Shown here in pieces: positions 19,850 to 31,479 of a stretch of DNA of 64,000 nt; position 1 is the first letter of the stretch, and each line of letters begins with the position of its first letter. The notes under the pieces are model-generated. The model was given only the letters and a program-made list of their open reading frames with translations. It searched no databases and had not been told where the DNA came from. Location of the stretch: the NCBI RefSeq assembly GCF_964340395.1, contig NC_135549.1:11353342-11417341 (forward strand), read 5' to 3'. Origin of the DNA: Glandiceps talaboti (taxonomy: Eukaryota > Hemichordata > Enteropneusta > Spengelidae). The position numbers were made by a program, and so were the translations under genes.

Positions 19850-21160
19850 CGGTGCTAATTATGCATGGTACATTTTCGATCTGACTAAAATGCTACATGT
19901 AAGCCAGTATCCCGTCGTCAGTATACTATTGTCTGTAGACATAGATTCGGCCTAACATTAACCATGATAATTAGATCAGTCTACCATACAGATTGGACAT
20001 ACAACTATGGTACTACATGTATATCAGCGTACTCTACAAATTCGACATTATTATTATGTAGTGTTCTACGTGTACGTCGGACGTACTATGTAGATGCGAC
20101 ATAACGTTTAGATTCTACATATCCGTATTGCTACTCCAATGAATCATACATATTTGACATACATCTGTAGTGCTACATCAGTGCATCATACAAATTAGAC
20201 ATCCGTAGTGCTATACCAGTTAACAATACAGATTCGATATTACCATATTGACATCCGTTGTGTTACATCATCATATCACTGTACAGTACATATTCGACAT
20301 ATCCATTGTGCTACATCATCAGTGATACAGATTCGACATATACGTTGTGCTACATCGGTGTACCATGCAGATTTGACATATCCGTAGTGCTACATCAGTG
20401 TAGCATAGAGTTTTAACATGTCCGTAGTGGTACATCAGTGTAGCGAACAGACTGGACATATCCGTACAGCTAGATCAGTGTACCATACCGATTGACATAT
20501 ATCTGTAGTGCTACATCAGTGTAGCGAACAGACAGGACATGTCCGTAGTGGTAGATCAGTGTACCATACCGATTTGACATATCCATAGTGCTACATCGGT
20601 GTACCATACAGATTCGACATATCTGTTGTGCTAGATCAGTGTAGCATGATACATATTTGACATATCCGCAGTGCTACATCAATGTACCATACAGATTCGA
20701 CATAGCCGTTGTGCTACATCATCAGTGTACCATACAGATTCGACATATCCGTAGTGATACATCATGTAGCATACAGATTTGACATATCCGTAGTGCTACA
20801 TCAGATTTGACATCCGTTGTGCTACATCATCAGTGTACCATACAGATTCGACATATCCGTAGTGCTACATCAGATTTGTCATCCGTTGTGCTAAATCTTC
20901 AGTGTAGCATACAGATTTGACATCCGTAGTGCTATACATCAGATTTGACATCCGCAATGCTACATCATCAGTGTACCATACAGATTCGACATATCTGTTG
21001 TGCTAGATCACTGTACCATACATACTTGACATCCGTAGTGCTACATTAATGTAGCATACAGATTCGACATATCTGTTTGCTACATCGGTGTACCATGCTG
21101 TTTCGAGCCATACAGATTCGAAACAACCATAATGTTACGTTAATATCCTACAGACAAGTT
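19850..21160. repeat. Diverged minisatellite, about 40-bp unit, about 28 copies
   Basis: The consensus unit reads GACATATCCGTAGTGCTACA followed by TCAGTGTACCATACAGATTC, about 40 bp with frequent small indels. Clear units run from about 19974 to 21130; the left edge (from about 19850) is strongly decayed. Between 20791 and about 20995 full units alternate with a shortened unit ending in ACATCAGATTTG. The shortened unit recurs at 20791, 20859 and 20927, giving a 68-bp dimeric higher-order repeat. There is no open frame across the array and no evidence of transcription. Confidence 0.92.
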
Positions 21161-24100
21161 GGCATAATGATGGTGCCAAGTCAGTTACTGGGCACACATG
21201 CACCGTAATATACAGGTAAATGTAGTTCATATATCACGCTAAATATACACACATAAAATGTATTGGTGAGCGAACAACAAATGGGATGCGATCAACGATG
21301 GGATTAATACTGAGAATGCAGACAAGTCGAACCAGACAAGTGTGTGTACCAGCAGCTATTTTTAATGCCATCAGCTAGCCTTGACAAATTGAGGTTCGTT
21401 AGCTGGAGATACTCTATCATTTATTTCTAATTATTTTTGAAAATTGACGTGTCATAGACGAACAGCATATACGTTCAAACTACATCCCTAAACAGATCAT
21501 GACGAGTTCCGTAATAAACGTAAAATGACTACAGTCTTTCATGAAATGTATGTAGGATATAATCAGGCTATAAATCAGCAGCCCATTTAAATACTCAACA
21601 AAATACGGCAAGTTATCAGTGTCCGTACTTAAAGCCTTCAAATAGAAATCATATCAGTTTTTTTTGAAAAATTAATGACAGAACCAAATTAGTAACCTTT
21701 TCAGATTCACAGCTCCTTCATGTCACACATTCAAATATTCATGTTTTCTTACAAATACAATACTAATTCCTTTCATGTTTTCGAGATCGAGAAATTGCCT
21801 CGAAAGAAAGAAATGCAATTCATTTTTCTACTGTGGCAAATGAAAGACGATCGATTTTTTTTTTTTATATTTACCTTTTGAATATAACTCGTTTATCTTC
21901 ATTTTCACTTCGGATATGTTAGCGTCGCATGACACATTTAACGCTGTTGTTGATTAACCTGTCATTGAAAATAATGTAATTAGACAGCGCTTGCTACTGG
22001 ATGGCATTGCGTGACAAATTAGAAACGCCATAAAAACCTAAAATAGCGCAAACACGCAAGGCAAAGATTATTGCTTAATCTGTCAGCGTGTGAAAATATC
22101 AAGATTATATGATGAATTGATCAAAAGTGATGTAATTGTAAATGATTAGCTACCTTAGCTAAATCAGGATAACACTCATAACGGGTGACTGTTGTCATAG
22201 CTCCTGCATCAAACAATTTGAAAACAAATATGTTCTAAAGTCTCCATGTATGATTTCCTGCCGAGTACAAGTTAACATTTTGGATAATTTTGTAAGTATT
22301 GGTCAATATTTCAGTGGAGAACTATTGAAAAAACACACCATCGCCATTTCTTCTGTACAAACCCCTTACGCATCGAATCGATTCAATAGTGAGCAAAGTA
22401 AACTACAGGGAGGGGAATATGGAGGCTTGCACATGCATTCTATCCTTCCACCCTCGCTCCTTGTATGTGAGAGGGGTAAGGTGGGGTGTGGTTAATAAAC
22501 GAATCAAGAGGGTATATTGCATGTGTTGGTGGTAATATATTGTAAAAATACAATAAAGAATTGTCAAATACAGACAAAAAGGAACTGTATGTGTCGTTAA
22601 GGAGTGACATTATTTTCAATTTTCTTTTGCAGTTCAAAGTAATGAGCCAATAGTATAGCAAATAATGTCATACGCGTGTGATGACTGTCGTCTCAGTGCT
22701 TTATATTATATACAAACTGTGCAATTGAGGAATACATCGAACTAAAGTCTCGCCCATTTGAAGCTATTACAAAACTTCTTGGGTTTCATCAATTTTTGTC
22801 ATTTCAGGCTTTAGGGGAAAAGAATTCGGAAATTTCTGCGTGTATGATTACATATTATGTCTACGTTCGTATCGTCTCGTCTGTCAACGCTCTACAGTAA
22901 AATGACATAGAGTGGAAAGTAGTATTGCACCCAGGTGGCACATGAAATGCTCATATTTCTGTCGCCACAAAGCACACACAGTGGAGTACAATGCTAACTG
23001 CGAGTTAAAATCTGTTTAGTATTCAAAGGAACACACAATCTTCACGTTTCCATACTGTACTATTTTATCAATTTAACCCTGGGCAATTTCTGCTATATAT
23101 TGACGTTTTGATACACAGTAAGAAATGTACAGATTATTTCATTAAAAGCATTCTATTGACATGCCTCTGTAAAAAAATAACTCGATCAACTTGGGCTGAC
23201 GGTTTGCTTGAAACATCAATGATGTTATAACGATGTTATTTTCCCTCTATTATTGTCATAACTGCATTTCTCAGACTTTTTCTTAAATTATTGTTTGAAA
23301 GCTTTAATGAAGAATTTCCAGAAGGAGCTGAGATGTGTTTTCATGTTGTTATAAATTGCCAGCACAGATGTGAACATTGTGCCTTGCAACACCCCCCCCA
23401 TTTCAAACAGCCAACTCTGTCAGTCTAACATTTTATTATACAGTTCAGCGTTGTCGTTGGTAGATAGGGATGGTAACATAATGAATTAAGTGCAGAGTTC
23501 ACCTTCAGCCATCAAGTGTGATAGAAATGTGTCCTTTAACGAGAAATCTGTCGAGATTATCTCTGTACTACATAGCGTTCTATTCACACATACCATTTTG
23601 TTTCCACGTTTTGAGGAGAATATCTTATTTACCAAACCAAGTATAAATGTTCTATGAGGTAAGTAGGTCACGTGATAGTGAAGTCGTCACCTTCAAGGCA
23701 GCGTGATTTTCAAGAAGGGCTTTAAAGATGCCGTTCTCCTTTCATGACACGTTATTTTCACAGACTGCGATGCCCTCAAACGCATCTTCTAAGTAATTAC
23801 CATAGACTTATAGTGTTGTCTTCAGAAATCACCTTTGAGCTTTATGAAATGTAAGATTAGTATTACCCCTACATCAGTAAGCTTATCTCTTTCGTCGAGA
23901 GGAGAACAAGTACTTTGTATTCAATTCTCGTGTGATTTCAAATTTTGTTGTGTCAAACCTAAGAATACAAGCGTGAATCTTCTGGATAGAACAGAACAGA
24001 GCAACAAAGCACACTCCAGCCGTCAAAAGTTAATTGTCATCACCTTTACCATTGCCAATCTTATCTATTAATTTAATTGAAAACGACATTACCGTGGAGA

Positions 24101-24430
24101 CTGACAGCTTCAAAATCAAAATCAGGTGTTCTTTTACAAATAGACTATGGCATTAATATTCATTCATATTTCACGTTGCGCCACACAGTAAGTTACTCAA
24201 TACACAGAGGTCTGATTAAAAAAAATACGTTTAGTTATCGGAATTGTACTGTAACGACTGCTATCGTCAATTTGTGCGGAGTTTGGTGCATATACTTTGC
24301 CTTTCAGTACAATACAAACATGTGTACTAGCTGTAGGGTGTGTAGGGTGTGTCGCATATCCTTAATTTTGATATTCAGTACTGTGCATGCTTACAATTTT
24401 AAGGAGCGGACCTGAAATTGTCTTCCCAAC
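21161..24430. other. Unique DNA, no recognised gene
   Basis: Nothing recognised apart from homopolymer runs (poly-T near 21660 and 21857, C8 near 23392). The longest frame, plus strand 24077-24415 (112 codons), runs into the trinucleotide microsatellite region and has no domain that I recognise. Confidence 0.45.
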
Positions 24431-24537
24431 TACCACCACCACCACCACCACCATCACAACAACAAAAACATTATTAACAACAACAACAACAACAATAATA
24501 ATAATAATAATAATAATAACAACAACAACAACAACAA
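24431..24537. repeat. Compound trinucleotide microsatellite ACC / CAA / AAT / CAA
   Basis: (ACC)n at 24431-24452 is followed by imperfect (CAA)n, then (AAT)n at about 24495-24518, then (CAA)n to 24537. The run of Thr and Ile codons that it creates in a plus-strand frame is a repeat artefact. Confidence 0.93.
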
Positions 24538-26320
24538 TTTACGTGGGGAAACTCTGTTGTGTAAAGAGCTCGAACATCGGAGAAAACATACGCTAAATTT
24601 GCAAATTTTACTTGAAAACTTGTAAAATGTTTATGAGTTTTTGCTCTATATTTGAATATTTAGTTGTCTGTCTAGTGTTTTAAGACGTCCTTGTTCACTT
24701 CGCGTCCCAGTGTGTATGGAAGAGCTGACTTTACAAAGCCTTAAGAGTTTTCAATGTTTGAATAACATTCTGTTCTAAATTCTACTTAATGATCATGATC
24801 TCGTATGAACGATTTCTATGACAGGAGAAAAGGCAAGTTTCGCAGAAAATGGGGAATTTCATTACATCCTGGAAGAAAACGCCTGGTTCCACATCGTTGT
24901 GGAAAACTTTCCAACCAAAGAAATACATTGTAATGTCCCAATTGTAGTCATTAAAATGAATATGATAGACACTTTAAAGGGTTTCGATATGTTCATTAAG
25001 TTGATTATTTTATGTATCGGCAAAGGTGACTTCACGTCCTCTTAATGATCTCATTAAAGTATACGATTTCCCCTGGTATTTCTACAAATCACATACCTGA
25101 TTCGATGACGCAATTGTTATGTTGAAACTTACGTCATCAGCACATTTTTCCTTTTGGAGAATGGCCATCGAGACTTCTGCAAGGATTAAGGGAGTAGTGA
25201 ACATGCGTCATTAGTTGAGCCTACTAATGTTTGAAGTGTTTTAATATGTCCAAGCGTACTCGGACTGTGTCTCATTAATCGATTCATTTTTTAAAATCTT
25301 TATTTCTCTGGTCTAAACATTGTTTTTCCCGTATGTTAACTTAATGAAAGCAATCGATATATGCGATAACACAACGTCTGGCATTGTGTTTTTTTTAGAT
25401 GTGTTCAGCACATGATAAATGTCCAATGTAACATATGTACAAGAACACAAGTTAGTGATCGTCCAGTGTCAATGAATACACCGTTATCTAAATTTGGTTA
25501 TCTATATTCTAAAATCAAACATTCAATCTACATGTACAATTAGTCAGAAATGCAAAGAATAACCGAAACTGATGTTTTCATCGACAAAAATACCTAGGTT
25601 TGCACCCCCGTGGAGTCGTTATCTCCAATTAGTCAAACGCTTGCAACGCTAATGTTTAACACCTTCAACATTTTGACGTATGGAGTTGTGTATAGATTAG
25701 CGGATACGATGCAACACGATATGTAAAGCTGCCGTCAGGACACTTCTATGCAATATAAACGGACAATTTACTATAAGAAATCGGTGATTAGTACCAAACA
25801 ATGTGGGATTGCGGATTATGGTAGGATTTAATCCCGATTCAGTTTCTGTAAAATATACATAGAAAGCATATTGGCAATTGCATCTGATCAGGAGGGGATT
25901 TCCTGGTGAACTTAATGAAATGAGTATGCCAAACCAAGTTGATCCCTAAAAGCTAGCAAATATGTAAGCAATCATAGGCATAGACTATCTTAGGAAATTG
26001 GCGTCGAGTAAACTTTAATCCCAAAGTACATTTAATGTTAAATGAGGCGTATCATTTTCTGTCCACAGTACGTCTTCGAGTCAGGATAAAAATAATCTTG
26101 TCGATAACGCTATGGCATACTAGTAGCTTAAAGTCTAATAACTGGTATTGGACATTATCTGATGCATATATCAAACCTTTGAGTTCCCGAGTCTTTGTTT
26201 TTGCTGTGCCCCAAGGGTAGCATTACGAAAGTAGTAAACTTCCCTATCGATAGATTTCCCTGGGCCATATTGAATATCTTACGGACTTGTTCATTCACAT
26301 ACATATGATTCGTGAAGCAG
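24538..26320. other. Unique DNA, no recognised gene
   Basis: No gene recognised. The 75-codon frame at 24818-25045 opens near ATGACAGGAGAA and looks moderately protein-like in composition, but I can assign it to no family and see no convincing splice partners. Confidence 0.45.
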
Positions 26321-27047
26321 TATATATAGACCGATAATGCAAGTTTTACTTCTGTAGAGGGCGTCCTCTTACACCAAAACTAGAAGGCGTTTACTTGGGG
26401 ATACATGCGTGTGGCACTTCCGTACACGTTTGATTTGCATGATCAACGCCACAAGAGAGGCAGGCAGTTTTGAGCAGAGCAGAGCAGAGCAACTGGAACT
26501 TCGCATCCACAAGCCACAAATCCATCCAGAGGTAACCACACTTGGTTCGAGTCGTCTCACCCATCTGTGATGGATACGATACCTCACAACTGTTCCGGTG
26601 TGTTACAACGTGGCATTTTGTACTCTGCATATTGAAAGGTGAAGGTAACTGTCGTAAATGTGCCATCCGACGCCTTCTTTACGAATCGATGATTGCGTTT
26701 GACGCGATTTCATAGACAATAATGGAATCACAGTCGTAGGTCCGCATAGCAACACACCCCCGGTGCGTCGAAGATCGAAGAGTCATAAAAGGCGAATATC
26801 ACGCAATCTATCCGACCCTGAGAAGACATTAAAAGCTGATCGCTTCTTTTTGAGTTGCTCAGTGTTGCAGTTGCTTTCGCTGACTGGAACGTATGTTGCC
26901 TAAATGAACACCTTGCCTTCACAAGCGTAGCAATCATTATTGACTATATGGTCTGAGATTGGAAGCAAGACTTGCTGAGCTACCCAGAACAATATATAGA
27001 GTATACACTACTTCCCGCGTTTGTATTTACCAACAGTGAAACTGGAG
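26321..27047 (+). promoter_or_regulatory. Putative 5' flank / leader region of the GPCR gene
   Basis: This is the DNA upstream of the receptor start codon, visibly richer in G+C than its surroundings. A TATA-like TATATATA lies at 26321-26328, an octamer-type ATTTGCAT at 26433-26440 and four AGAGC pentamers at about 26471-26491. Just before the start codon, a pyrimidine-leaning stretch ending in TTTACCAACAG (AG at 27035-27036) resembles a 3' splice acceptor, so the ATG could begin the second exon after a leader intron. All these motifs are short enough to occur by chance. Real start sites need RNA evidence. Confidence 0.25.
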
Positions 27048-28064
27048 ATGGCGAATGCAAGTGCAAACACTACCGATTTTCCTACACCTGCCAATGCGAC
27101 GGCGGCCGGTTACTGTCTTCTCAAACCCGTAGTCCAACATATCATCGGACTCATAATTTGCGTACTTGGGAGTGTTGGTAATTTGGCCTTCATGTACGTT
27201 GTAGCCCGAGTTCCATCGATGAGAAGTATTCCCAACGCTTATTTGGTGAATCTGGCAATGGCTGATCTGCTACACCTGTGCATTCATGGTTTCTACTGGA
27301 TCTTTTTTCTATCCGACCTATCAGTCTCGTTATTACAGGGCCCTACCGCTTGCATACTACTGTTACTAACGCGAGTAAGCCAGTACGTATCCATGTTTAC
27401 CGTTACTGTTCTCAGTATTGAACGTTTTATGGCCCTCTGTATGCCACTAACGTACAGGAACGGTATCGTACACAAAAAATGCTTCGTTGTTATTATGATT
27501 TGTTCCCTCTGGGCCGCCTCTGCAGCAATAACATTTGAAGCCTTTTACGACTGTGTAAGAAAAACTGATGAACGGTTACTCGTTGGCCAAATCATCTTCA
27601 TTTTGACAGTTTTTGCTTTAATGATGGTTGTTCTCGTAATCTACATACTTATCATAAGGCAGGTTAGACAGTCTTCTCGCGCTGTTCGTAACAAGGAGAA
27701 ACAAATTGTCCGAGTATGTCTAGCTACCGCTCTCGTCTACTTTCTGTGCATGTTGCCGACAGTATTACATGCTATAGTTGTTGTTATCCAAGAAAGCCGT
27801 CCAAATATTGATCTTGGTGGTTATGATGAAAACTGCTCTAATAACGTTAGCGTGTTTTTCATCGAGGTAAACTCATCCGTCAACCCTTTAATCTACACAA
27901 TAATGAGTTCAACATACCGAAAAGCCTTCAGAAAAGCGTTCGAATGTTTATGCTTTTGTCCATTCCTGTGTTCGCCGAAAGGGGCACAACGGATAAATCA
28001 GGGAGACACGAATGCAGAAAACAGCGTCAGTTTCCGGACTGAAACTAGACAAACCCATCTGTAA
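27048..28064 (+). CDS. Class A (rhodopsin-family) GPCR, single coding exon, peptide-receptor-like orphan
   Basis: The 338-residue product is a seven-transmembrane plasma-membrane receptor expected to couple a ligand to heterotrimeric G proteins. I start it at the ATG at 27048 (GAGATGG, good Kozak context); the nine codons upstream in frame begin with no ATG. The extracellular N-terminus has N-glycosylation sequons at N3, N7 and N16. Approximate helices are TM1 28-54 (N45 = 1.50), TM2 63-88 (LAMAD, D73 = 2.50), TM3 99-132 (C102, E125-R126-F127 in place of DRY), TM4 144-167 (W155), TM5 177-205, TM6 217-248 (C234-M-L-P237) and TM7 266-285 (NPLIY, 279-283). Helix 8 follows, with Cys 300, 302, 304 and 308 as likely palmitoylation sites. 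Oddities: Leu at 5.50 instead of Pro, Met at 6.48 instead of Trp, a very short second extracellular loop around C169, and C102 to R126 one residue shorter than usual. The MRSIPNAYL and NSSVNPLIY segments recall beta-group peptide receptors (TRH, neuromedin U, ghrelin type), but the ligand cannot be assigned. The frame is intact with no introns in the coding part. Family assignment is sure; the subfamily is a guess. Confidence 0.93.
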   Translation: MANASANTTDFPTPANATAAGYCLLKPVVQHIIGLIICVLGSVGNLAFMYVVARVPSMRSIPNAYLVNLAMADLLHLCIHGFYWIFFLSDLSVSLLQGPTACILLLLTRVSQYVSMFTVTVLSIERFMALCMPLTYRNGIVHKKCFVVIMICSLWAASAAITFEAFYDCVRKTDERLLVGQIIFILTVFALMMVVLVIYILIIRQVRQSSRAVRNKEKQIVRVCLATALVYFLCMLPTVLHAIVVVIQESRPNIDLGGYDENCSNNVSVFFIEVNSSVNPLIYTIMSSTYRKAFRKAFECLCFCPFLCSPKGAQRINQGDTNAENSVSFRTETRQTHL

Positions 28065-28499
28065 TCATGAAGCATTATCCTAGAGATAGACAACCTTTCT
28101 TTTCTTTTATAGGTGCATGTACTGTGCTTTTTATGAGTTAACTTCTACTATCGAACTTTCAAAATATGCCGTCTCTTCCAAGAAAACATTGACTATCGCT
28201 ATACGTTCATGTTTAGGTTGTAAATTACAAGATGCGAAGAACATTGACTGTTTTTGTAGACGCACATTTTAGAGGTGTGATACCGAGAACAGTGATATGC
28301 ATTTGCAGACAATGCTGAGCTAAGGAGAACATTTTACCACTTTTGCAGTCAGAAGATACCTTACTTTCATATATCGTGTAGATTGTCTTCAGCCAACGAC
28401 GGTAAGTATTTGCTTATTAATACTCATCAACAGTAAGGTGGAATTCTAAAACATGATTGAGGACCATTTTGTTTTTGATGTGAATTCTACTTTTGATGT

Positions 28500-28502
<3 letters not shown>
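28065..28502. other. 3' flank of the GPCR gene
   Basis: This probably includes the 3' untranslated region. I find no AATAAA or ATTAAA in these bases, so the polyadenylation site either uses a variant signal or lies beyond the following AT repeats (ATTAAA near 28685). A GTAAGT donor-like hexamer near 28401 leaves open a 3'UTR intron, but this is weak. Confidence 0.35.
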
Positions 28503-28561
<59 letters not shown>

Positions 28562-28609
28562 AAGTAATTCCTTTAATAGCAAATCCCATTTGTGTAATCA
28601 CACACACAC

Positions 28610-28671
<62 letters not shown>
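28503..28671. repeat. Paired (AT)n microsatellites with (CA)n between
   Basis: (AT)n arrays at 28503-28559 and about 28613-28671 flank about 50 bp of unique sequence ending in (CA)5. The two arrays could pair with each other to form a large imperfect hairpin. Confidence 0.95.
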
Positions 28672-28675
<4 letters not shown>

Positions 28676-29745
28676 ATATACAGCAAATTAAAGAAAACAA
28701 AACAAATTTAAAAAAAAAAAATTCTCATCAAAAACAACTCAATTTTGTTAATCCCCCGTCCATACAAAAATCAATTTCTTGTCTATCAGAGACATTCTGC
28801 ACTTCAAGATGTTAAAATGATTATTGATTTAGCTTGTATCATGCTACTGTTCTTTATCGCGTTACGTTTATTTCTGTATGTATCACACAATCAATAAGTG
28901 TAGGCGTGTATGAGATTTCTCACAAGAAATACCTTCCATTGGCTGACAAGTCTGGCAATATTTATTTTGGTTTTGTTTTATACTTGCGCAAAGTATAATT
29001 TATGTGAAACTGATCCAGTTACTTGGCAAATGTAGTTGTTTCCAAATTGCATTGAGGAATGGCACTCGTGAGGAACTTTGAGAAAGTTTTGAGTTACAGA
29101 TAATTGTCATTATGCCAAACGTTGTAGTGACCTAAAAACCTTGAGTGTGTAGTCTAGTGTAACGTGATAATTACATTTTATATAGTTTGGGACCTGCATA
29201 GCTCGTCCATTTATCACTTGCACAAAAAAATAAAAAAAAATTGATGCGTTTTCAAGATCACTGCCATTAAAGAAATACTGTAACACATATATCGTAAGAT
29301 CTTTAAAAAAAACACTTCACTGTTCAGATTTGGTTCAGAGTTTTGGTCGTGTTCTTTTAATCAAAATATCTAGGTGTTAAAATTTGAAAACTACGATCAA
29401 ATTAATTATATTGCATTTATCGACCGAAATCCCATGGCAATACGAAAAAAGATATGTGACATAACGACAATGACGAAAGAGACATACAGCATGACTTATC
29501 AAAATCATTATTGTAGGCAATAAATCTTATGATCCCAATAGTGCACAATGTGAGCACCTTGGAACCTGGGAGACATTATGAATGAAACGTACATACTTCT
29601 CATTACACTGAATCACATCTACCGATTTTACATGGAATACCAATAAATATGTTCAGCGTATTTTATTATTTAAATTCACAACATCAGATAATATATCATA
29701 TAGACGATAAAGGAAGTATGTATATGTATAAGTATATGTATTTGT
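28672..29745. other. Unique DNA, no recognised gene
   Basis: Nothing recognised. Several A-rich runs occur (28710-28720, 29222-29240). Confidence 0.5.
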
Positions 29746-29811
29746 CCTTATTTGTCACTCCAAAGTGGGCTGTAACCTTTACATGTACAATGTATGTATG
29801 TATGTATGTAG
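29746..29811 (+). repeat. Dispersed short repeat with (TATG)n tail, copy 1
   Basis: A 36-bp segment beginning CCTTATTTGTCACTCCAAAG at 29746-29781 is identical to 32658-32693. In both places it is followed by an ATGTA transition and a (TATG)n array, here short (to about 29811). Identity at the junction of unique sequence and microsatellite at two sites 2.9 kb apart suggests a mobile or duplicated element carrying its own microsatellite end. The outer boundary is unknown. Confidence 0.75.
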
Positions 29812-31037
29812 GTTTTCTTTTGTGTTTCCCTGCGTGTGACATTCCACATGGAGGATATGGGCCGGGCAATGTTGTATGATGTTTTGGATTCCGGTAGAAA
29901 TGATTTACACTCATTTCCCGCAAAAAGGTTTGGTACAATGTTCTTCAATATTGCAACACCCACGTTTAGTTTGCATTTTGCGCGGAAACATAATACACGC
30001 ACGTCAGATATGTTAAAACCGTCTCCAGTACTAGGTAGGACAACAGTATCCACATAATAATGAGGGCATGACATGGCAAGATAACTAGTTTATTCATCGA
30101 GGAAAGCTTCACGAGACAGTTGATTTCTCAGGAACATAGTCACGACATAACCAGTGGAATGTTATTGTCTTTCTCTCTGTAAGGGGGATTTCAATTGAAA
30201 GTGTAAGATGGTTTCCATGAATATGCCACACCCGAGGAAACGTACTACAACCAGCGGGAGACAATCACTTACAAACAGAACATGTTACAAAACCGGAAAA
30301 TTCACAGACACATCTGAAGTACCCCCAGCATTCCATGTACACATACATAGGCCATAAATCTGTTCTTATCAAACAGGTGTCCACAGTTGCAACATTCTGT
30401 GCCAAGTGCCATTAATCATATTGATTTATTTTCCCTGTTTGTATCAAGTTCAATACTGAAACTCTGCTTGTAAATGCTTGTTTGTATATAATTCCACTTG
30501 TAAATCATTCACTGTCGCTGGGTGTACTATCAACCTAACAATAGACACTGATAATAACAGTCAATCAAACGTGTCAGCTGAACTGATCGCTCTGTTGAAT
30601 TGAAAAAAGAATTTTTATGAGACACTGCCCCGCCCATGTCTTAGATGCGTGGGACACATCGAAGTACTTAAAAGTGAAAAAAAGGGAAAAGGGAAATACA
30701 CAAACACATACAGTGAGGAAGGATCTCGTGTCTTTCTGATAAAAGCAATCGCATGCACAAACCGGCAAAACATACATGGCAGGGTATTTTCATGTTGGTA
30801 CTTGTAAATGTGTAATGGGTTCGTGATCTCATCAGTCATCATAAAATAGAATATTGATGATAGCTAGTGCCATTAATATCTTAAAATGACCCTTAATGAA
30901 AAGTAAAATGGTTCATTGTACCTTTTTTGTCACTTTCGTTTTCATAAAACCAAAATCCATTTCAATGATGGCCGTAAATAACGACGGATTAAATATGTAT
31001 GCATGCATGTAATCTATGTATGTGTATGCATGTTTGC
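29812..31037. other. Unique DNA, no recognised gene
   Basis: No gene recognised. Overlapping frames at 29748-30074 (minus) and 29836-30057 (plus) share the same DNA, and neither shows family features. Confidence 0.45.
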
Positions 31038-31258
31038 ACCATAAAATAGTCTTAACCAGTGTTTGACTTTAGTAGTAGCCAAGAAGGAACTGGCCATATC
31101 TTTCCCAATCTTGTGTGTGTGTGTGTGTGTGTATGTGCGTGCGTGCGTGTGTGTGTATGTGTGTATGTGTATGTATGTATGTATGTATGTATGTATGTAT
31201 GTATGTATGTATGTATGTATGTATGTATGTATGTGTATATATGCATACATGTATATAC

Positions 31259-31289
<31 letters not shown>

Positions 31290-31479
31290 TGTATGTATGT
31301 ATGTATGTATGTATGTATGTGTGTGTGTGTGTTTGTGTGTTTGTGTGTGCGTTTGTGCGTGTACGTACGTACGTACGTGTGTGTGTGTGTGTATTTGTAC
31401 CATAAAATAGTTTTAACCAGTAATTGACAGGAGATTACTTTATTTGTAGCCAGTAAGGAATTGGCCATATCTTTCCCAA
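31038..31479 (+). repeat. Duplicated flank enclosing a 280-bp mixed GT/TATG microsatellite
   Basis: The unique segments 31038-31109 and 31398-31479 are copies of each other: both begin ACCATAAAATAGT and end GGCCATATCTTTCCCAA, and the second has a small insertion. Between them lies a microsatellite of (GT)n, GCGT, (TATG)n, a TATATGCATACATG centre, (TATG)n, (GT)n and GTAC tetramers at about 31112-31392. Bases 31112-31332 alternate strictly pyrimidine-purine for 221 bp. Frames reading MYVC or IHTY repeats on either strand are translations of the tetramer and are not genes. Confidence 0.9.

Noticed and set aside
26391-26666. Overlapping minus-strand ORFs upstream of the receptor
   Set aside because: Two frames on the same strand cover the same bases. 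Neither has a recognisable domain, and the local G+C rise alone explains fewer stop codons.
27021-27047. Nine extra N-terminal codons upstream of the receptor ATG
   Set aside because: The upstream frame begins at TTG, not ATG. The first ATG, in good Kozak context, is at 27048, and a splice-acceptor-like AG lies within these codons.
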